DNA of 33,551 nucleotides, from NCBI GenBank assembly GCA_031262035.1, contig JAISIL010000180.1, forward strand, positions 1 through 33,551, given 5' to 3'. The number at the start of each line of letters is the position of its first letter. Positions within the stretch are counted from its first letter, which is position 1. The position numbers and the translations under genes were made by a program. Below, one piece after another: positions 1 to 6,943 of this stretch. The notes below the pieces were generated by a model, which searched no databases, had not been told where the DNA came from, and saw nothing but the letters and a program-made list of their open reading frames with translations. The DNA is from Spirochaetaceae bacterium. Its GTDB lineage: Bacteria > Spirochaetota > Spirochaetia > Treponematales > Breznakiellaceae.

Positions 1-92
1 ATATACACGAATCGGCTTCGCCGACACGAATAATCTATGTTAAGTAAGCAAAAATTCGTGTGGCCGAAGGCCATTCGTGTTATTCGTGGTTA
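1..92. repeat. Palindromic dispersed element, copy A
   Basis: An intergenic element with small nested hairpins: TCGGC-TTC-GCCGA near 12-24 and TGGCC-GAA-GGCCA near 61-73. It ends in TTCGTGTTATTCGTGGT at 75-91. The reverse complement closely matches the element at 2132-2239, including the A/T-rich middle (GATTATTCGTG). Its left terminus runs off the window start. One hairpin stem differs from the other copy by a G-C to T-A pair swap, so pairing is conserved. Confidence 0.85.
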
Positions 93-151
93 CTATAAAG
101 TTAAATGATTTTGCCCTGGATACCCCGCTTGATATGCCGATAATATACTGA
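92..151 (+). other. Possible 3' tail of an upstream gene (polA?)
   Basis: A frame open from 44 ends with TGA at 149-151, overlapping the coaE ATG by one base (TGATG). Its last residues read LDTPLDMPIIY, which resembles the 'LDVPL-V-V' strand near the C-terminus of DNA polymerase I. From memory, polA lies next to coaE in Borrelia. In this frame a TAA inside the repeat (41-43) cuts the tail off from anything upstream, so the real end of the upstream gene may now lie within the repeat. The resemblance is short and the assignment is tentative. Confidence 0.3.
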
Positions 152-762
152 TGAAACTGATTGGTTTGTGCGGCTTGAGCTGTTCGGGGAAAAATTATAT
201 TGCAGGCCTCCTTAAAAAGCGGGGAATTCCCTCTTATGATGTTGATAAGGCAGGTTATGCAGCCCTGGAAAGCGAAAAAGAGGCGGTAATTGCCCGTTTT
301 GGTTCTGAAATTCTAAAAGAAGACGGCACAATTGACCGAAAAAGGCTTGGACAAATGGTTTTTGGGAATAGCCTTGAGAAAAAGGAGGCCTTGAAGGCTC
401 TTGAGGGCATTGTTCACCCGGCTGCAAACCGTTTGACAGAGGCCTGGCTTGCAGAACAGGGACAAAAAGGGCAGAAAATGGCGGTGGTGAATGCCGCCTT
501 GCTTCACAGGACGGTTCTAAAAGAGCCATTTGATGCAATCATTATCGTGCGCTCGCCTTTTTTAAAGCGCTTTTTTCGGGCAAGGCAGCGGGATAAGATT
601 TCAGGGCTTGCGATTCTTTCACGCTTTTGGAATCAGCGGGGATTTTTCGCTCAATATAAAAAAATAAAAGCCGATACTTATATTGTGAATAATACTTTCT
701 GTGACTCAGGCGATACGAGCCTTGAAAAACAGATTGATATTATTCTTGGGAGATTAAATTGA
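151..762 (+). CDS. coaE: Dephospho-CoA kinase
   Basis: This enzyme catalyses the last step of coenzyme A synthesis, phosphorylating the 3'-hydroxyl of dephospho-CoA with ATP in the cytoplasm. The 203-residue length is normal for CoaE. The P-loop is at residues 8-15 (GLSCSGKN), followed by the family pattern 'YDVDKAGYAAL' around residues 29-39, 'GTIDRKRLGQMVF' and 'GIVHPAANR' near 60-95, where substrate and lid contacts lie. The usual Ser/Thr after the P-loop Lys is Asn here, which is an acceptable variant in this family. The ATG overlaps an upstream TGA (TGATG), and its own TGA overlaps the next ATG, suggesting one transcript with the SPOR gene. I am confident of the family. Confidence 0.92.
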   Translation: MKLIGLCGLSCSGKNYIAGLLKKRGIPSYDVDKAGYAALESEKEAVIARFGSEILKEDGTIDRKRLGQMVFGNSLEKKEALKALEGIVHPAANRLTEAWLAEQGQKGQKMAVVNAALLHRTVLKEPFDAIIIVRSPFLKRFFRARQRDKISGLAILSRFWNQRGFFAQYKKIKADTYIVNNTFCDSGDTSLEKQIDIILGRLN

Positions 763-1535
763 TGGAAAAGAAAAAACTTTTGTGGACTTCAATTGCAGTC
801 GGCTTCTTTTTGAGCATGGTAATTGGCGCCGGAATTCTTATCATGACTCCGGTCCGAAGCAACGGCAGGAGCGGCGTTCCTCTGGCGAATGTGCAGCCTG
901 TGCTGTCTGTCACCAGCCCCGTAACGGTGGACCCGGGAACCATGGTAAAAAACACCGATGGTTTACAGACGCTAAAGCCGGCCGCTACACTAAGTGACGC
1001 CGGCACCGACGCAGCAAGCGGGACAGATACAAATACTGATACAAACACAAATAGTGATTATCATATTAGTGCTGATGATAGTTCTACCGACGGCAAGATA
1101 GTAATCAATGTGAGTAAACCAAAACCGGTGGCAGTAGAAGAGAAAAAGCCAGAAAAGAAACCTGCAGCGCCGCCTGTTGTTGCTACAGCAAAACCGGAAG
1201 GTGCTGCAAAACCTGAGGTAAAGAAGGAAACAGTGTCAAGCGTAGCGCCGAGGAAGGCAGTGCCCAAGGCCAATGCCTGGACAGCATGGTGGGTGCAAAC
1301 CGGTTCCTATTCCAATAAGTCCTGGGCCGAAGAATCGCAGAAGGCACTTTCCGATAAAGGCATTACCTCGGTTATTGAAACAAGGGATGTCGAAGGAAAA
1401 ACCTGGTATCGGGTCCGTGTCGGCCCCTATACATCGGAAGAAGAAGCGGAGTTCTGGAAAAAATTAATTGTATCAATTAAGGGTTTTGAAAACAGCCAAA
1501 TTTGGCAGAACCAAATTGAAACAGCATCTTTGTAG
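762..1535 (+). CDS. SPOR-domain membrane-anchored protein
   Basis: The protein has 257 residues. An N-terminal basic stretch (MEKKK) is followed by one hydrophobic helix at about residues 6-29, then a long low-complexity linker rich in Thr, Asp, Ala, Lys and Pro (about 60-165), including a run of 'DTNTDTNTN'. The C-terminal 75 residues form a SPOR domain (WWVQTGSYSNKSWAEES, 'YRVRVGPYTSEEEAE'). SPOR domains bind denuded glycan strands of septal peptidoglycan, so a periplasmic role in division or cell-wall turnover is likely. The chosen ATG overlaps the coaE stop and is preceded by GGGAG; a TTG one codon earlier is less likely. The linker DNA may have expanded by short repeats. Confidence 0.85.
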   Translation: MEKKKLLWTSIAVGFFLSMVIGAGILIMTPVRSNGRSGVPLANVQPVLSVTSPVTVDPGTMVKNTDGLQTLKPAATLSDAGTDAASGTDTNTDTNTNSDYHISADDSSTDGKIVINVSKPKPVAVEEKKPEKKPAAPPVVATAKPEGAAKPEVKKETVSSVAPRKAVPKANAWTAWWVQTGSYSNKSWAEESQKALSDKGITSVIETRDVEGKTWYRVRVGPYTSEEEAEFWKKLIVSIKGFENSQIWQNQIETASL

Positions 1536-1543
1536 GAGTGTGT

Positions 1544-2143
1544 ATGAAACTTGTTTGCCTTGACCTTGAAGGGGTTTTGACGCCTGAGATTTGGATTGCC
1601 TTCAGTGAGGCTACGGGGATTCCTGAATTCCGGAGAACGACCCGCGATGAGCCTGATTATGATAAGCTGATGCGTTATCGTATTGACCTTTTGGATAAGC
1701 ACCAATTAAAACTTCCCGATATTCAGCGTGTTATATCGACTGTTGACCCCTTGCCCGGCGCTCTGGACTTTGTTCGTAAACTCCGTGCAGAACGGCAGCT
1801 TGTTATTTTAAGTGATACCTTTGAACAATTTGCAAAACCTTTAATGCAAAAGCTTGAATGGCCGACACTGTTTTGCAACAGCCTTATTGCCGCAGATGAT
1901 GGCCGTATTACAGGTTACAAATTAAGGCAGCAAAACGGTAAAAAAGAGGCCGTTTTAGCCTTTAAAAGCATAAATTTAGAGGTTTTTGCCGCCGGCGATT
2001 CATTCAACGACCTCGCCATGATACAAGCAGCCGATTCCGGCTGCCTCTTCCGCGCACCGGAAAGCATACGAAAAGACTATGCACAGATTAAGTGTGTAGA
2101 TACTTATGATGATTTGCTGACAAGTATTTTTAACCACGAATAA
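1544..2143 (+). CDS. thrH: Phosphoserine phosphatase / homoserine phosphotransferase (ThrH-type HAD)
   Basis: This is a HAD-superfamily enzyme of 199 residues, close to the ~205 of characterised ThrH. HAD motif I is DLEGVL at residues 7-12 (nucleophile Asp7, acid/base Glu9), motif II is in 'LVILSDTFEQFA' and motif IV is 'GDSFNDLAM'. ThrH dephosphorylates phosphoserine and can pass the phosphate to homoserine, linking serine and threonine synthesis. The ATG at 1544 follows AGGAGTG at good spacing; a TTG two codons upstream is less likely. The stop codon and last few residues (NHE) are contributed by the palindromic element at 2132-2239, so the natural C-terminus was probably slightly different. 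Confidence 0.9.
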   Translation: MKLVCLDLEGVLTPEIWIAFSEATGIPEFRRTTRDEPDYDKLMRYRIDLLDKHQLKLPDIQRVISTVDPLPGALDFVRKLRAERQLVILSDTFEQFAKPLMQKLEWPTLFCNSLIAADDGRITGYKLRQQNGKKEAVLAFKSINLEVFAAGDSFNDLAMIQAADSGCLFRAPESIRKDYAQIKCVDTYDDLLTSIFNHE

Positions 2144-2239
2144 CACAAATGATATTGCCTACGGCAAATCACACGAATTTTTACTTAGTTATCGTAGATT
2201 ATTCGTGTCGGCAAAGCCGATTCGTGTTATTCGTGGTTT
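2132..2239. repeat. Palindromic dispersed element, copy B
   Basis: Both ends read TAACCACGAATAACAC when read inward from each side (ACCACGAATAACAC against GTGTTATTCGTGGT). Two nested hairpins are TTGCC-TAC-GGCAA and TCGGC-AAA-GCCGA. It is the reverse-orientation relative of 1-92. It lies exactly between the convergent thrH and metal-ATPase genes and carries the thrH stop; the ATPase stop sits at its other edge. It could act as a two-way terminator, although no long T-run follows the stems. Confidence 0.88.
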
Positions 2240-4097
2240 ATTTCTTCAATATCCTGACAGAATTAAGCGTTGCCAATATAGTTACCCCAACATCGGCAAA
2301 GACCGCGGCCCACATAGGGGCGAAACCGAGGACGCCTGCAATCATGGTGAGTAGTTTTACCGAAAGGGCAAATGTGATGTTCTGCCTGACAATGCGGCCG
2401 GTCTGTGCGGCTATATCATAGGCTGCTGCAATCTTGGCCGGTTCGTCTGTCATTATGACAATGTCTGCCGCTTCGATTGCAGCATCCTGTCCCAGGCCGC
2501 CCATGGCAATACCAATATCTGCACGGGCAAGGCAGGGTGCGTCATTTATACCATCCCCCACAAAGGCTACAGTTCCGTCTCTGTTACTTTTTCTCTGTAT
2601 ATCATTTGTGTGTAGAGTATTTGTGTGCTGTGCAGTAATGATACTATTCAGTATTTCAAGCTTGTCTTGCGGCAGTAGCCCGCCCCTGCTTTCGTCTACA
2701 CCGATTTGCCTTGCCGTTTCTGTAACAACATTGACGCTATCACCACTGAGCATAATGGTTTTACTTATGCCCCGCTCTTTCAGCAGGGTGATGGCAGTTT
2801 TGCTATCGGGCTTTATCACATCAGATATAAGAATGCAGCCTGCGAAGGCGCCATTTAATGCAACATAGACTTTTGCAAAAACACTATCATCTTCAACAAA
2901 ATCGCTTACCCCATTATCAATCATCAATTTTGTGTTTCCCGCAAGAATTATACCCTCCTTAGTTGTTAGTGCGATACCTTTCCCCGGAATTTCCCTGAAT
3001 TGCGAATCACTATGTTCGCGTGGTTCGCGTGGTTCGCGGTAAAACCCTACGATAGCCCGCGCAATAGGATGATTCGAAAAACTCTCGGCCTCTGCCGCCA
3101 ACTCCATCAATCTTTCTGCACTAAAACCCGGAGCGGGAATCAGCTTGCTTACCTCGAAGACCCCCTTGGTGAGCGTTCCGGTCTTATCGAAAACCACGGT
3201 ATCAAGCCGCCTCAGTGCATCGAGGTAGTTGCCGCCTTTTACCAGAATCCCCTGCCGGGAACTTTTGCCTATACCGGCAAAGAAACCAAGCGGCACAGAG
3301 ATAACCAGTGCGCAGGGGCAGGAGATGACCAGGAATACAAGTGCGCGCTTAAGCCAATCGCTAAAAATCTCCCTATTAAAACCAAGCAGAAGCGGGGGAA
3401 GCACTGCAATAGCGATGGCAAGACCGACAACAATCGGTGTATAAACAGCGGCAAACTTGCTGATAAAATTTTCCACCGGCGCCTTGTTCTCTGCGGCATT
3501 TTCTACCAGGTTCATAATACGGCTCACCGTGGAATCGCTATATACCTTTGTTACCCGCAGGCGAAGCAGTCCTTCAAGGTTGATACAGCCGGACAGGGCC
3601 TCCTCGCCGGGACTGATGCCGCGGGGGATGCTTTCGCCGGTTAGAGCCTTGGCGTCAATGGCCGAAGTGCCTTCGAAAACAATGCCGTCCAGGGGGATTT
3701 TTTCGCCGGGCTTAATCAGAATAATGTCACCAACGCTGACCGTTTGGGGGTCGACTTTTTCGATTGTCTCTTTTCCCTGGCCGTCAAGGGAGACCTTATT
3801 GGCAAATTCTGCTTTCAGGTCCATAAGTGAACGAATTGAGCGTTTGGATTTATCGATAGCCTTTTCCTCAAAATATTCACCGATACGGTAAAAAAGCATA
3901 ACGGCCAGGGCTTCGGGGTATTCGCCAATGGCAAAAGCCCCTATAGTCGCAATGCTCATGAGGAAGTTTTCATCGAAAACATGCCCTTTAACGATATTTT
4001 TTGCCGCCTGTAGCAGAACCTTCCAGCCTAAAAAGAGATAAGCCGCTGCAAAAAGGCCGAAAATAAGTGTTTCATTTGTCCAAAATGCTTCATTCAT
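2238..4097 (-). CDS. P1B-type heavy-metal-translocating ATPase (Zn/Cd/Pb class)
   Basis: An inner-membrane pump that exports soft divalent metals using ATP. Visible motifs: TGES at 153-156 (actuator), CPC at 260-262 in the metal-binding membrane helix, DKTGT with the phosphorylated Asp at 304, SNHP at 341-344 (nucleotide-binding His), and GDGINDAP near 514-521. At 619 residues it is shorter than ZntA/CadA: there is no N-terminal HMA metal-binding domain, and the first membrane helix also seems absent. Two stretches look inserted relative to the family: residues ~354-364 (REPREPRE) and ~486-508 (rich in HTN), both encoded by repetitive DNA. The start overlaps the upstream arsR stop by 8 bases and follows GGAGCATAT, so the two are co-translated. 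Metal-induced control by that ArsR protein is likely. Confidence 0.9.
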   Translation of the reverse strand: MNEAFWTNETLIFGLFAAAYLFLGWKVLLQAAKNIVKGHVFDENFLMSIATIGAFAIGEYPEALAVMLFYRIGEYFEEKAIDKSKRSIRSLMDLKAEFANKVSLDGQGKETIEKVDPQTVSVGDIILIKPGEKIPLDGIVFEGTSAIDAKALTGESIPRGISPGEEALSGCINLEGLLRLRVTKVYSDSTVSRIMNLVENAAENKAPVENFISKFAAVYTPIVVGLAIAIAVLPPLLLGFNREIFSDWLKRALVFLVISCPCALVISVPLGFFAGIGKSSRQGILVKGGNYLDALRRLDTVVFDKTGTLTKGVFEVSKLIPAPGFSAERLMELAAEAESFSNHPIARAIVGFYREPREPREHSDSQFREIPGKGIALTTKEGIILAGNTKLMIDNGVSDFVEDDSVFAKVYVALNGAFAGCILISDVIKPDSKTAITLLKERGISKTIMLSGDSVNVVTETARQIGVDESRGGLLPQDKLEILNSIITAQHTNTLHTNDIQRKSNRDGTVAFVGDGINDAPCLARADIGIAMGGLGQDAAIEAADIVIMTDEPAKIAAAYDIAAQTGRIVRQNITFALSVKLLTMIAGVLGFAPMWAAVFADVGVTILATLNSVRILKK

Positions 4098-4494
4098 AGA
4101 TATGCTCCATGCCTTTTTCCCAAAGCGCCCTGGTAATGTCTACCACATGGCTGTCGGCCAGCGAATAACTCATTTCCTTGCCCTGCCGTTTACAGTGGAC
4201 CAGGTTTGCCAGCCGCAATGTGGCCAATTGATGGGACACCGCCGAGGGGCTCATCGAAAGAGCCTCGGCAAGGTCGTTCACCCGTAAAGGCGGCTCCTTG
4301 CCTTCCTGTTCATAGAGCTTGAAGATGATTTTCAGCCTGGTCGGGTCTGCAAACATCTTGTAGAGATTGGCCAGGGCGTAGTAGTCTTCTTCGAGAGGAG
4401 GCGCGCCTTTTGGCATGATGTCGTCTGCCGAGATGGGGGCAACGGTTTTTTGCAACCCACCATTGTTCATATGTTCATTTGAATAAGTGTTCAT
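4090..4494 (-). CDS. ArsR/SmtB-family metal-sensing repressor
   Basis: This is a small winged-helix repressor. 'MFADPTRLKIIFKLYE' is the typical first helix pair, followed by the recognition helix region 'SMSPSAVSHQLATLRLANLV' and the wing 'KRQGKEMSYSL'. The C-terminus 'DSHVVDITRALWEKGMEH' has Asp and His residues that resemble the alpha-5 metal site of SmtB/CzrA (D-x-H...H-x(2)-E type), fitting Zn sensing, though the exact ligands need alignment. It probably represses itself and the overlapping metal ATPase. The start is uncertain: ATG at 4494 lies 7 bases from the promoter -10 box (leaderless), while ATG at 4470 is the alternative. Neither has a clear Shine-Dalgarno sequence. An upstream extension to 4581 would precede the promoter and is unlikely. 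Confidence 0.85.
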   Translation of the reverse strand: MNTYSNEHMNNGGLQKTVAPISADDIMPKGAPPLEEDYYALANLYKMFADPTRLKIIFKLYEQEGKEPPLRVNDLAEALSMSPSAVSHQLATLRLANLVHCKRQGKEMSYSLADSHVVDITRALWEKGMEHIYE

Positions 4495-4530
4495 ATGAAC
4501 AAATATAATATATTCCCGCTTTTTTGTCAA
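4488..4530 (-). promoter_or_regulatory. arsR promoter and operator
   Basis: On the minus strand a perfect -35 TTGACA (4525-4530), a 17-base spacer and TATATT (4502-4507) precede arsR. A perfect 14-bp palindrome TGTTCATATGAACA (4488-4501) covers the expected transcription start. A second TTCA-N2-TGAA half-site pair lies just inside the gene (4474-4483). TGAA/TTCA palindromes are typical ArsR/SmtB operators, so metal-relieved autorepression is inferred. Confidence 0.75.
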
Positions 4531-4576
4531 GGGCATGAACGGTTTTTTGTAGAAAATTACAGGACTGTATAAAAAG

Positions 4577-4700
4577 CTCACGCAAAGCCGCAGAGGCGCG
4601 GAGTTGCCATTCGATAACTTTTCTCTATTCTTTCTTAACTATCGTAACTAGAAATATCCCAAAATAATTTGATACAACAACCCCTGCGCCTTTGCGTGAG
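4577..4700. repeat. Palindromic element with CTCACGCAAAG ends
   Basis: The left end CTCACGCAAAGCCGCAGAGG (4577-4596) is matched in inverted orientation by CCCCTGCGCCTTTGCGTGAG (4681-4700), with ~84 AT-rich bases between. This is a different family from the CACGAA elements. Similar 'CTCACGCAAAG-CGCAGAG' repeats are widespread intergenic elements in several phyla, as I recall. Confidence 0.75.
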
Positions 4701-4899
4701 AAAATAAAAAGACAAGGAAAAGCACGAAATTTTTCTTCGCACTTTTTCTTGTTCATTAGTCGGTGTTTCCATTATACGTCGACCGTAGCGTATAACCGCT
4801 ATTAAATGGAGGTTTTTGCCTTCATACTACTCTTCAGCTTCGTGCTCGCCAGAGCAAGAAATGACGTCATTTAATAATCTTCGCTGCCGGATACTTGTG
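4701..4899. other. Repeat-rich intergenic stretch
   Basis: No coding sequence is recognised. An imperfect inverted repeat lies at 4711-4754 (GACAAGGAAAAGCACGAA against TTCGCACTTTTTCTTGTTC), and a looser one has ATTAAATG at 4801-4808 and CATTTAAT at 4868-4875. Together with the element at 4577-4700, the whole gap between arsR and the LRR gene is stacked palindromes. Confidence 0.5.
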
Positions 4900-6117
4900 T
4901 TAATATAATACCCAAGGAACGGTTTTTACAGTTCCGCCAGCAGATATAAAATAACGCCACACTAATGCCATGCTATCGGATGGACTAATTATATATCCTT
5001 TCCCACCATCTGAAAATCGAAATTTTGAGTTTTTAGGGAAAGAAACTTTCTGCAATTTATCACATCCATTAAACATCTTATCAGCACCCCAATTCGTATA
5101 AATATTTGGAAAATCCAAAATATATCCCTGTGAATTGCTTTTATCATAGGAAAAAACTATTTCTGTTAGATTTTTACATCCATTGAAAATATATAGATCA
5201 ATTGATCTTAATGTACCAGGAAACACAATGGTTTTTAATGATGTGCAATTTGAGAAAACACTATCTCCTATCTTCTCGACCCCTTCTGGTATTATAATAG
5301 ATTCAATCGAAGTACACCCAAAGAAAGCAGAATGATCTATCCTTTTCAAACTTGTAGGAAACTTTATTACTTTTAGAGATCTACAACCAAAAAATAAATT
5401 AGTACTAATAGTTTCAAGTTTTTCTGGAAGAGTTATCGTTATTAGATTCCCGCAAAGTTGAAAAGCATCTTCTCCAATAGTATTTACATTTGCGGGAACA
5501 ACGACTTCCTTCATAGTCCCTTTATAAAATACACTTTTAGCAATCGATGTAACACTGTCTGGAATAACTATTTTTTGTTCGTTACCGGTATACTGTATAA
5601 GTGTTGTCCCATCAACAAAGAAATACTTATTTATGCAGGATAAACTTTTCTCTATAGTAATTATTTTCATTTTTGCAGACATCGTGATTTCACCGGGAAT
5701 ATTCCATTCGATTTTAACTCCCTTTGAATACCAAAACGAATTACTCGCGGACGTACCATAAGTATCCTTGTCTGGCTTACCTAATTTTGATTCAATTTCC
5801 GTTCGTGAATCAGTACTTTTTAGTCCAAAAGGCAGAATCCCTGCAAAAGGATATATATCATACTTCTGGTTTGTATAAAAGTATAGAGTAATTTTAGTTA
5901 ATAATAAATCTTGATTAAATGTAAAATATCCCCCCTCACATCCAACCACTAGCCTCTCATCATCGTAGTATTCTTCTGTGCGATTTTTAAGATTTAAAAT
6001 ATAATCGTACATTCCATCTGCATAATAATTGCCTCCAATTTCAGGAAAATACTCTTGACAAAATAGAGATCTGATAAAAAAAGTAAAAAGCAAAAATCCA
6101 ATAATTCTAGACTTCAT
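4900..6117 (-). CDS. Secreted BspA-like leucine-rich repeat (LRR_5) protein
   Basis: The protein has 405 residues. The N-terminus is a signal peptide (MKSRIIGFLLFTFFIRSLFC) with a Cys at residue 20 that could be a relaxed spirochaetal lipobox; this is not certain. Residues about 40-165 form an unrecognised domain. From about 170 to 345 there are some seven LRR_5 units of ~23 residues of the type 'IGDSVFSNCTSLKTIVFPG' (I--SAF-GC-SL--I-IP), as in Treponema/Bacteroides BspA surface proteins that bind host matrix proteins. The start follows AAGGAG at good spacing. The gene is AT-rich compared with its neighbours. It stands alone, with repeats behind it and a gene-poor stretch upstream, suggesting acquired or variable surface cargo. 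Confidence 0.8.
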   Translation of the reverse strand: MKSRIIGFLLFTFFIRSLFCQEYFPEIGGNYYADGMYDYILNLKNRTEEYYDDERLVVGCEGGYFTFNQDLLLTKITLYFYTNQKYDIYPFAGILPFGLKSTDSRTEIESKLGKPDKDTYGTSASNSFWYSKGVKIEWNIPGEITMSAKMKIITIEKSLSCINKYFFVDGTTLIQYTGNEQKIVIPDSVTSIAKSVFYKGTMKEVVVPANVNTIGEDAFQLCGNLITITLPEKLETISTNLFFGCRSLKVIKFPTSLKRIDHSAFFGCTSIESIIIPEGVEKIGDSVFSNCTSLKTIVFPGTLRSIDLYIFNGCKNLTEIVFSYDKSNSQGYILDFPNIYTNWGADKMFNGCDKLQKVSFPKNSKFRFSDGGKGYIISPSDSMALVWRYFISAGGTVKTVPWVLY

Positions 6118-6565
6118 AAAAAACTCCTTTGCCTAATTTGGCGGTTTCTTTCTTTCGAACCACTCACTGCTTTATACCCAAATATGGGTGATCAAAAACT
6201 TCCGTTTTAACTCTAGTATATCCGAATCTTTTCCATGGGTGTCGTTTATAAGACTCTGTCTCCACGGCGCCGTCAACACAACCTTTTTGCCTGTTCCAAG
6301 TACCGGAAGGAGTGTAATCACTAGTAGTACTCAGACCATTGACCACAGAAATAAAAGCGTGAATATTTTTAGTAATTTGTTGTATTACAAATAAATACGG
6401 GGGGGGGGGAGCACTTTGAGGCTTTTTTCAAACAAACATTTTGTATGTTTTTCATAAATATGATTATATCATACAAATCTAAATCTGTCAATACAAAAAA
6501 AATAAAAATAAAAAAAAATTTCTGTCGATTATACTGGACAAAAATACTTTCAGGCGAATGGCTCC
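6118..6565. other. Gene-poor stretch with a G11 run
   Basis: About 450 bases with no recognised gene. It holds a run of 11 G (6399-6409) and, from about 6420 to 6545, a strongly A/T-rich tract with long A runs. A 60-codon minus-strand frame (6164-6346) is open but matches nothing I know and could be a relic. The A/T-rich part may contain the LRR-gene promoter, but no convincing box was found. Confidence 0.5.
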
Positions 6566-6943
6566 TTACCCCAGAGACCGTGTCGCAATAACATCAATTC
6601 CCCTGCCCTGCCAGTTGGGGATTAAGACATCGCCTGCTTTTATGGGGACTTGGACTTCCAGCTTATATATGTCGGCAAGCAGGTCATTGATTAATTCCTT
6701 GGGGCAGGCGGTATTCGATTTTACCGGCAGGCGGTGGGGCTTCTGGGTGTTTATATCAGCGCTTGTGCCTGCATTTACAATGCGGCAGGTGGCGGTAACG
6801 ACCCGTTTGGGGGCGCGCATTTCTTCTTCTGCGTATACAGCGCCGCGGGGACAGCGGTTGCCGCTGATAATCAGTTCGGCCTCTTTTTCTTCAACTGTTA
6901 ACTGACAGCCGATAGGGCAGACAATACAGGTTAAGTCTTTCAT
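6566..6943 (-). CDS. DUF1667 protein, partner of GlpA-like oxidoreductase
   Basis: This 125-residue protein has an N-terminal Cys cluster CIVCPIGC (C-x2-C-x3-C) and a further Cys in 'NRCPRGAVYAEEE', the DUF1667 pattern that suggests an iron-sulfur or metal site. The middle, 'PKRVVTATCRI', and the end, 'VPIKAGDVLIPNWQGRGIDVIATR', also fit. DUF1667 genes usually end operons encoding anaerobic glycerol-3-phosphate dehydrogenase-like flavoproteins, as here. The ATG overlaps the upstream stop by four bases. The role is probably an electron-transfer subunit; its biochemical function is not established, as far as I know. Confidence 0.85.
   Translation of the reverse strand: MKDLTCIVCPIGCQLTVEEKEAELIISGNRCPRGAVYAEEEMRAPKRVVTATCRIVNAGTSADINTQKPHRLPVKSNTACPKELINDLLADIYKLEVQVPIKAGDVLIPNWQGRGIDVIATRSLG

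Noticed and set aside
1-92. CRISPR or tRNA in the repeat-rich starts and gaps
   Set aside because: Repeats are palindromic singletons with no regular spacers, and no cloverleaf with a T-arm consensus was found.
2132-2239. Mobile insertion sequence
   Set aside because: No transposase is encoded and no target duplication was seen; it is a short non-coding repeat that would need help in trans.
3000-3644. Plus-strand frame opposite the metal ATPase
   Set aside because: It lies wholly over conserved ATPase motifs and is a shadow of that gene.
6164-6346. 60-codon minus-strand frame next to the G11 run
   Set aside because: The upstream frame has a stop just beyond the C run, no ribosome site was found, and the sequence matches nothing known; kept only as a possible relic.
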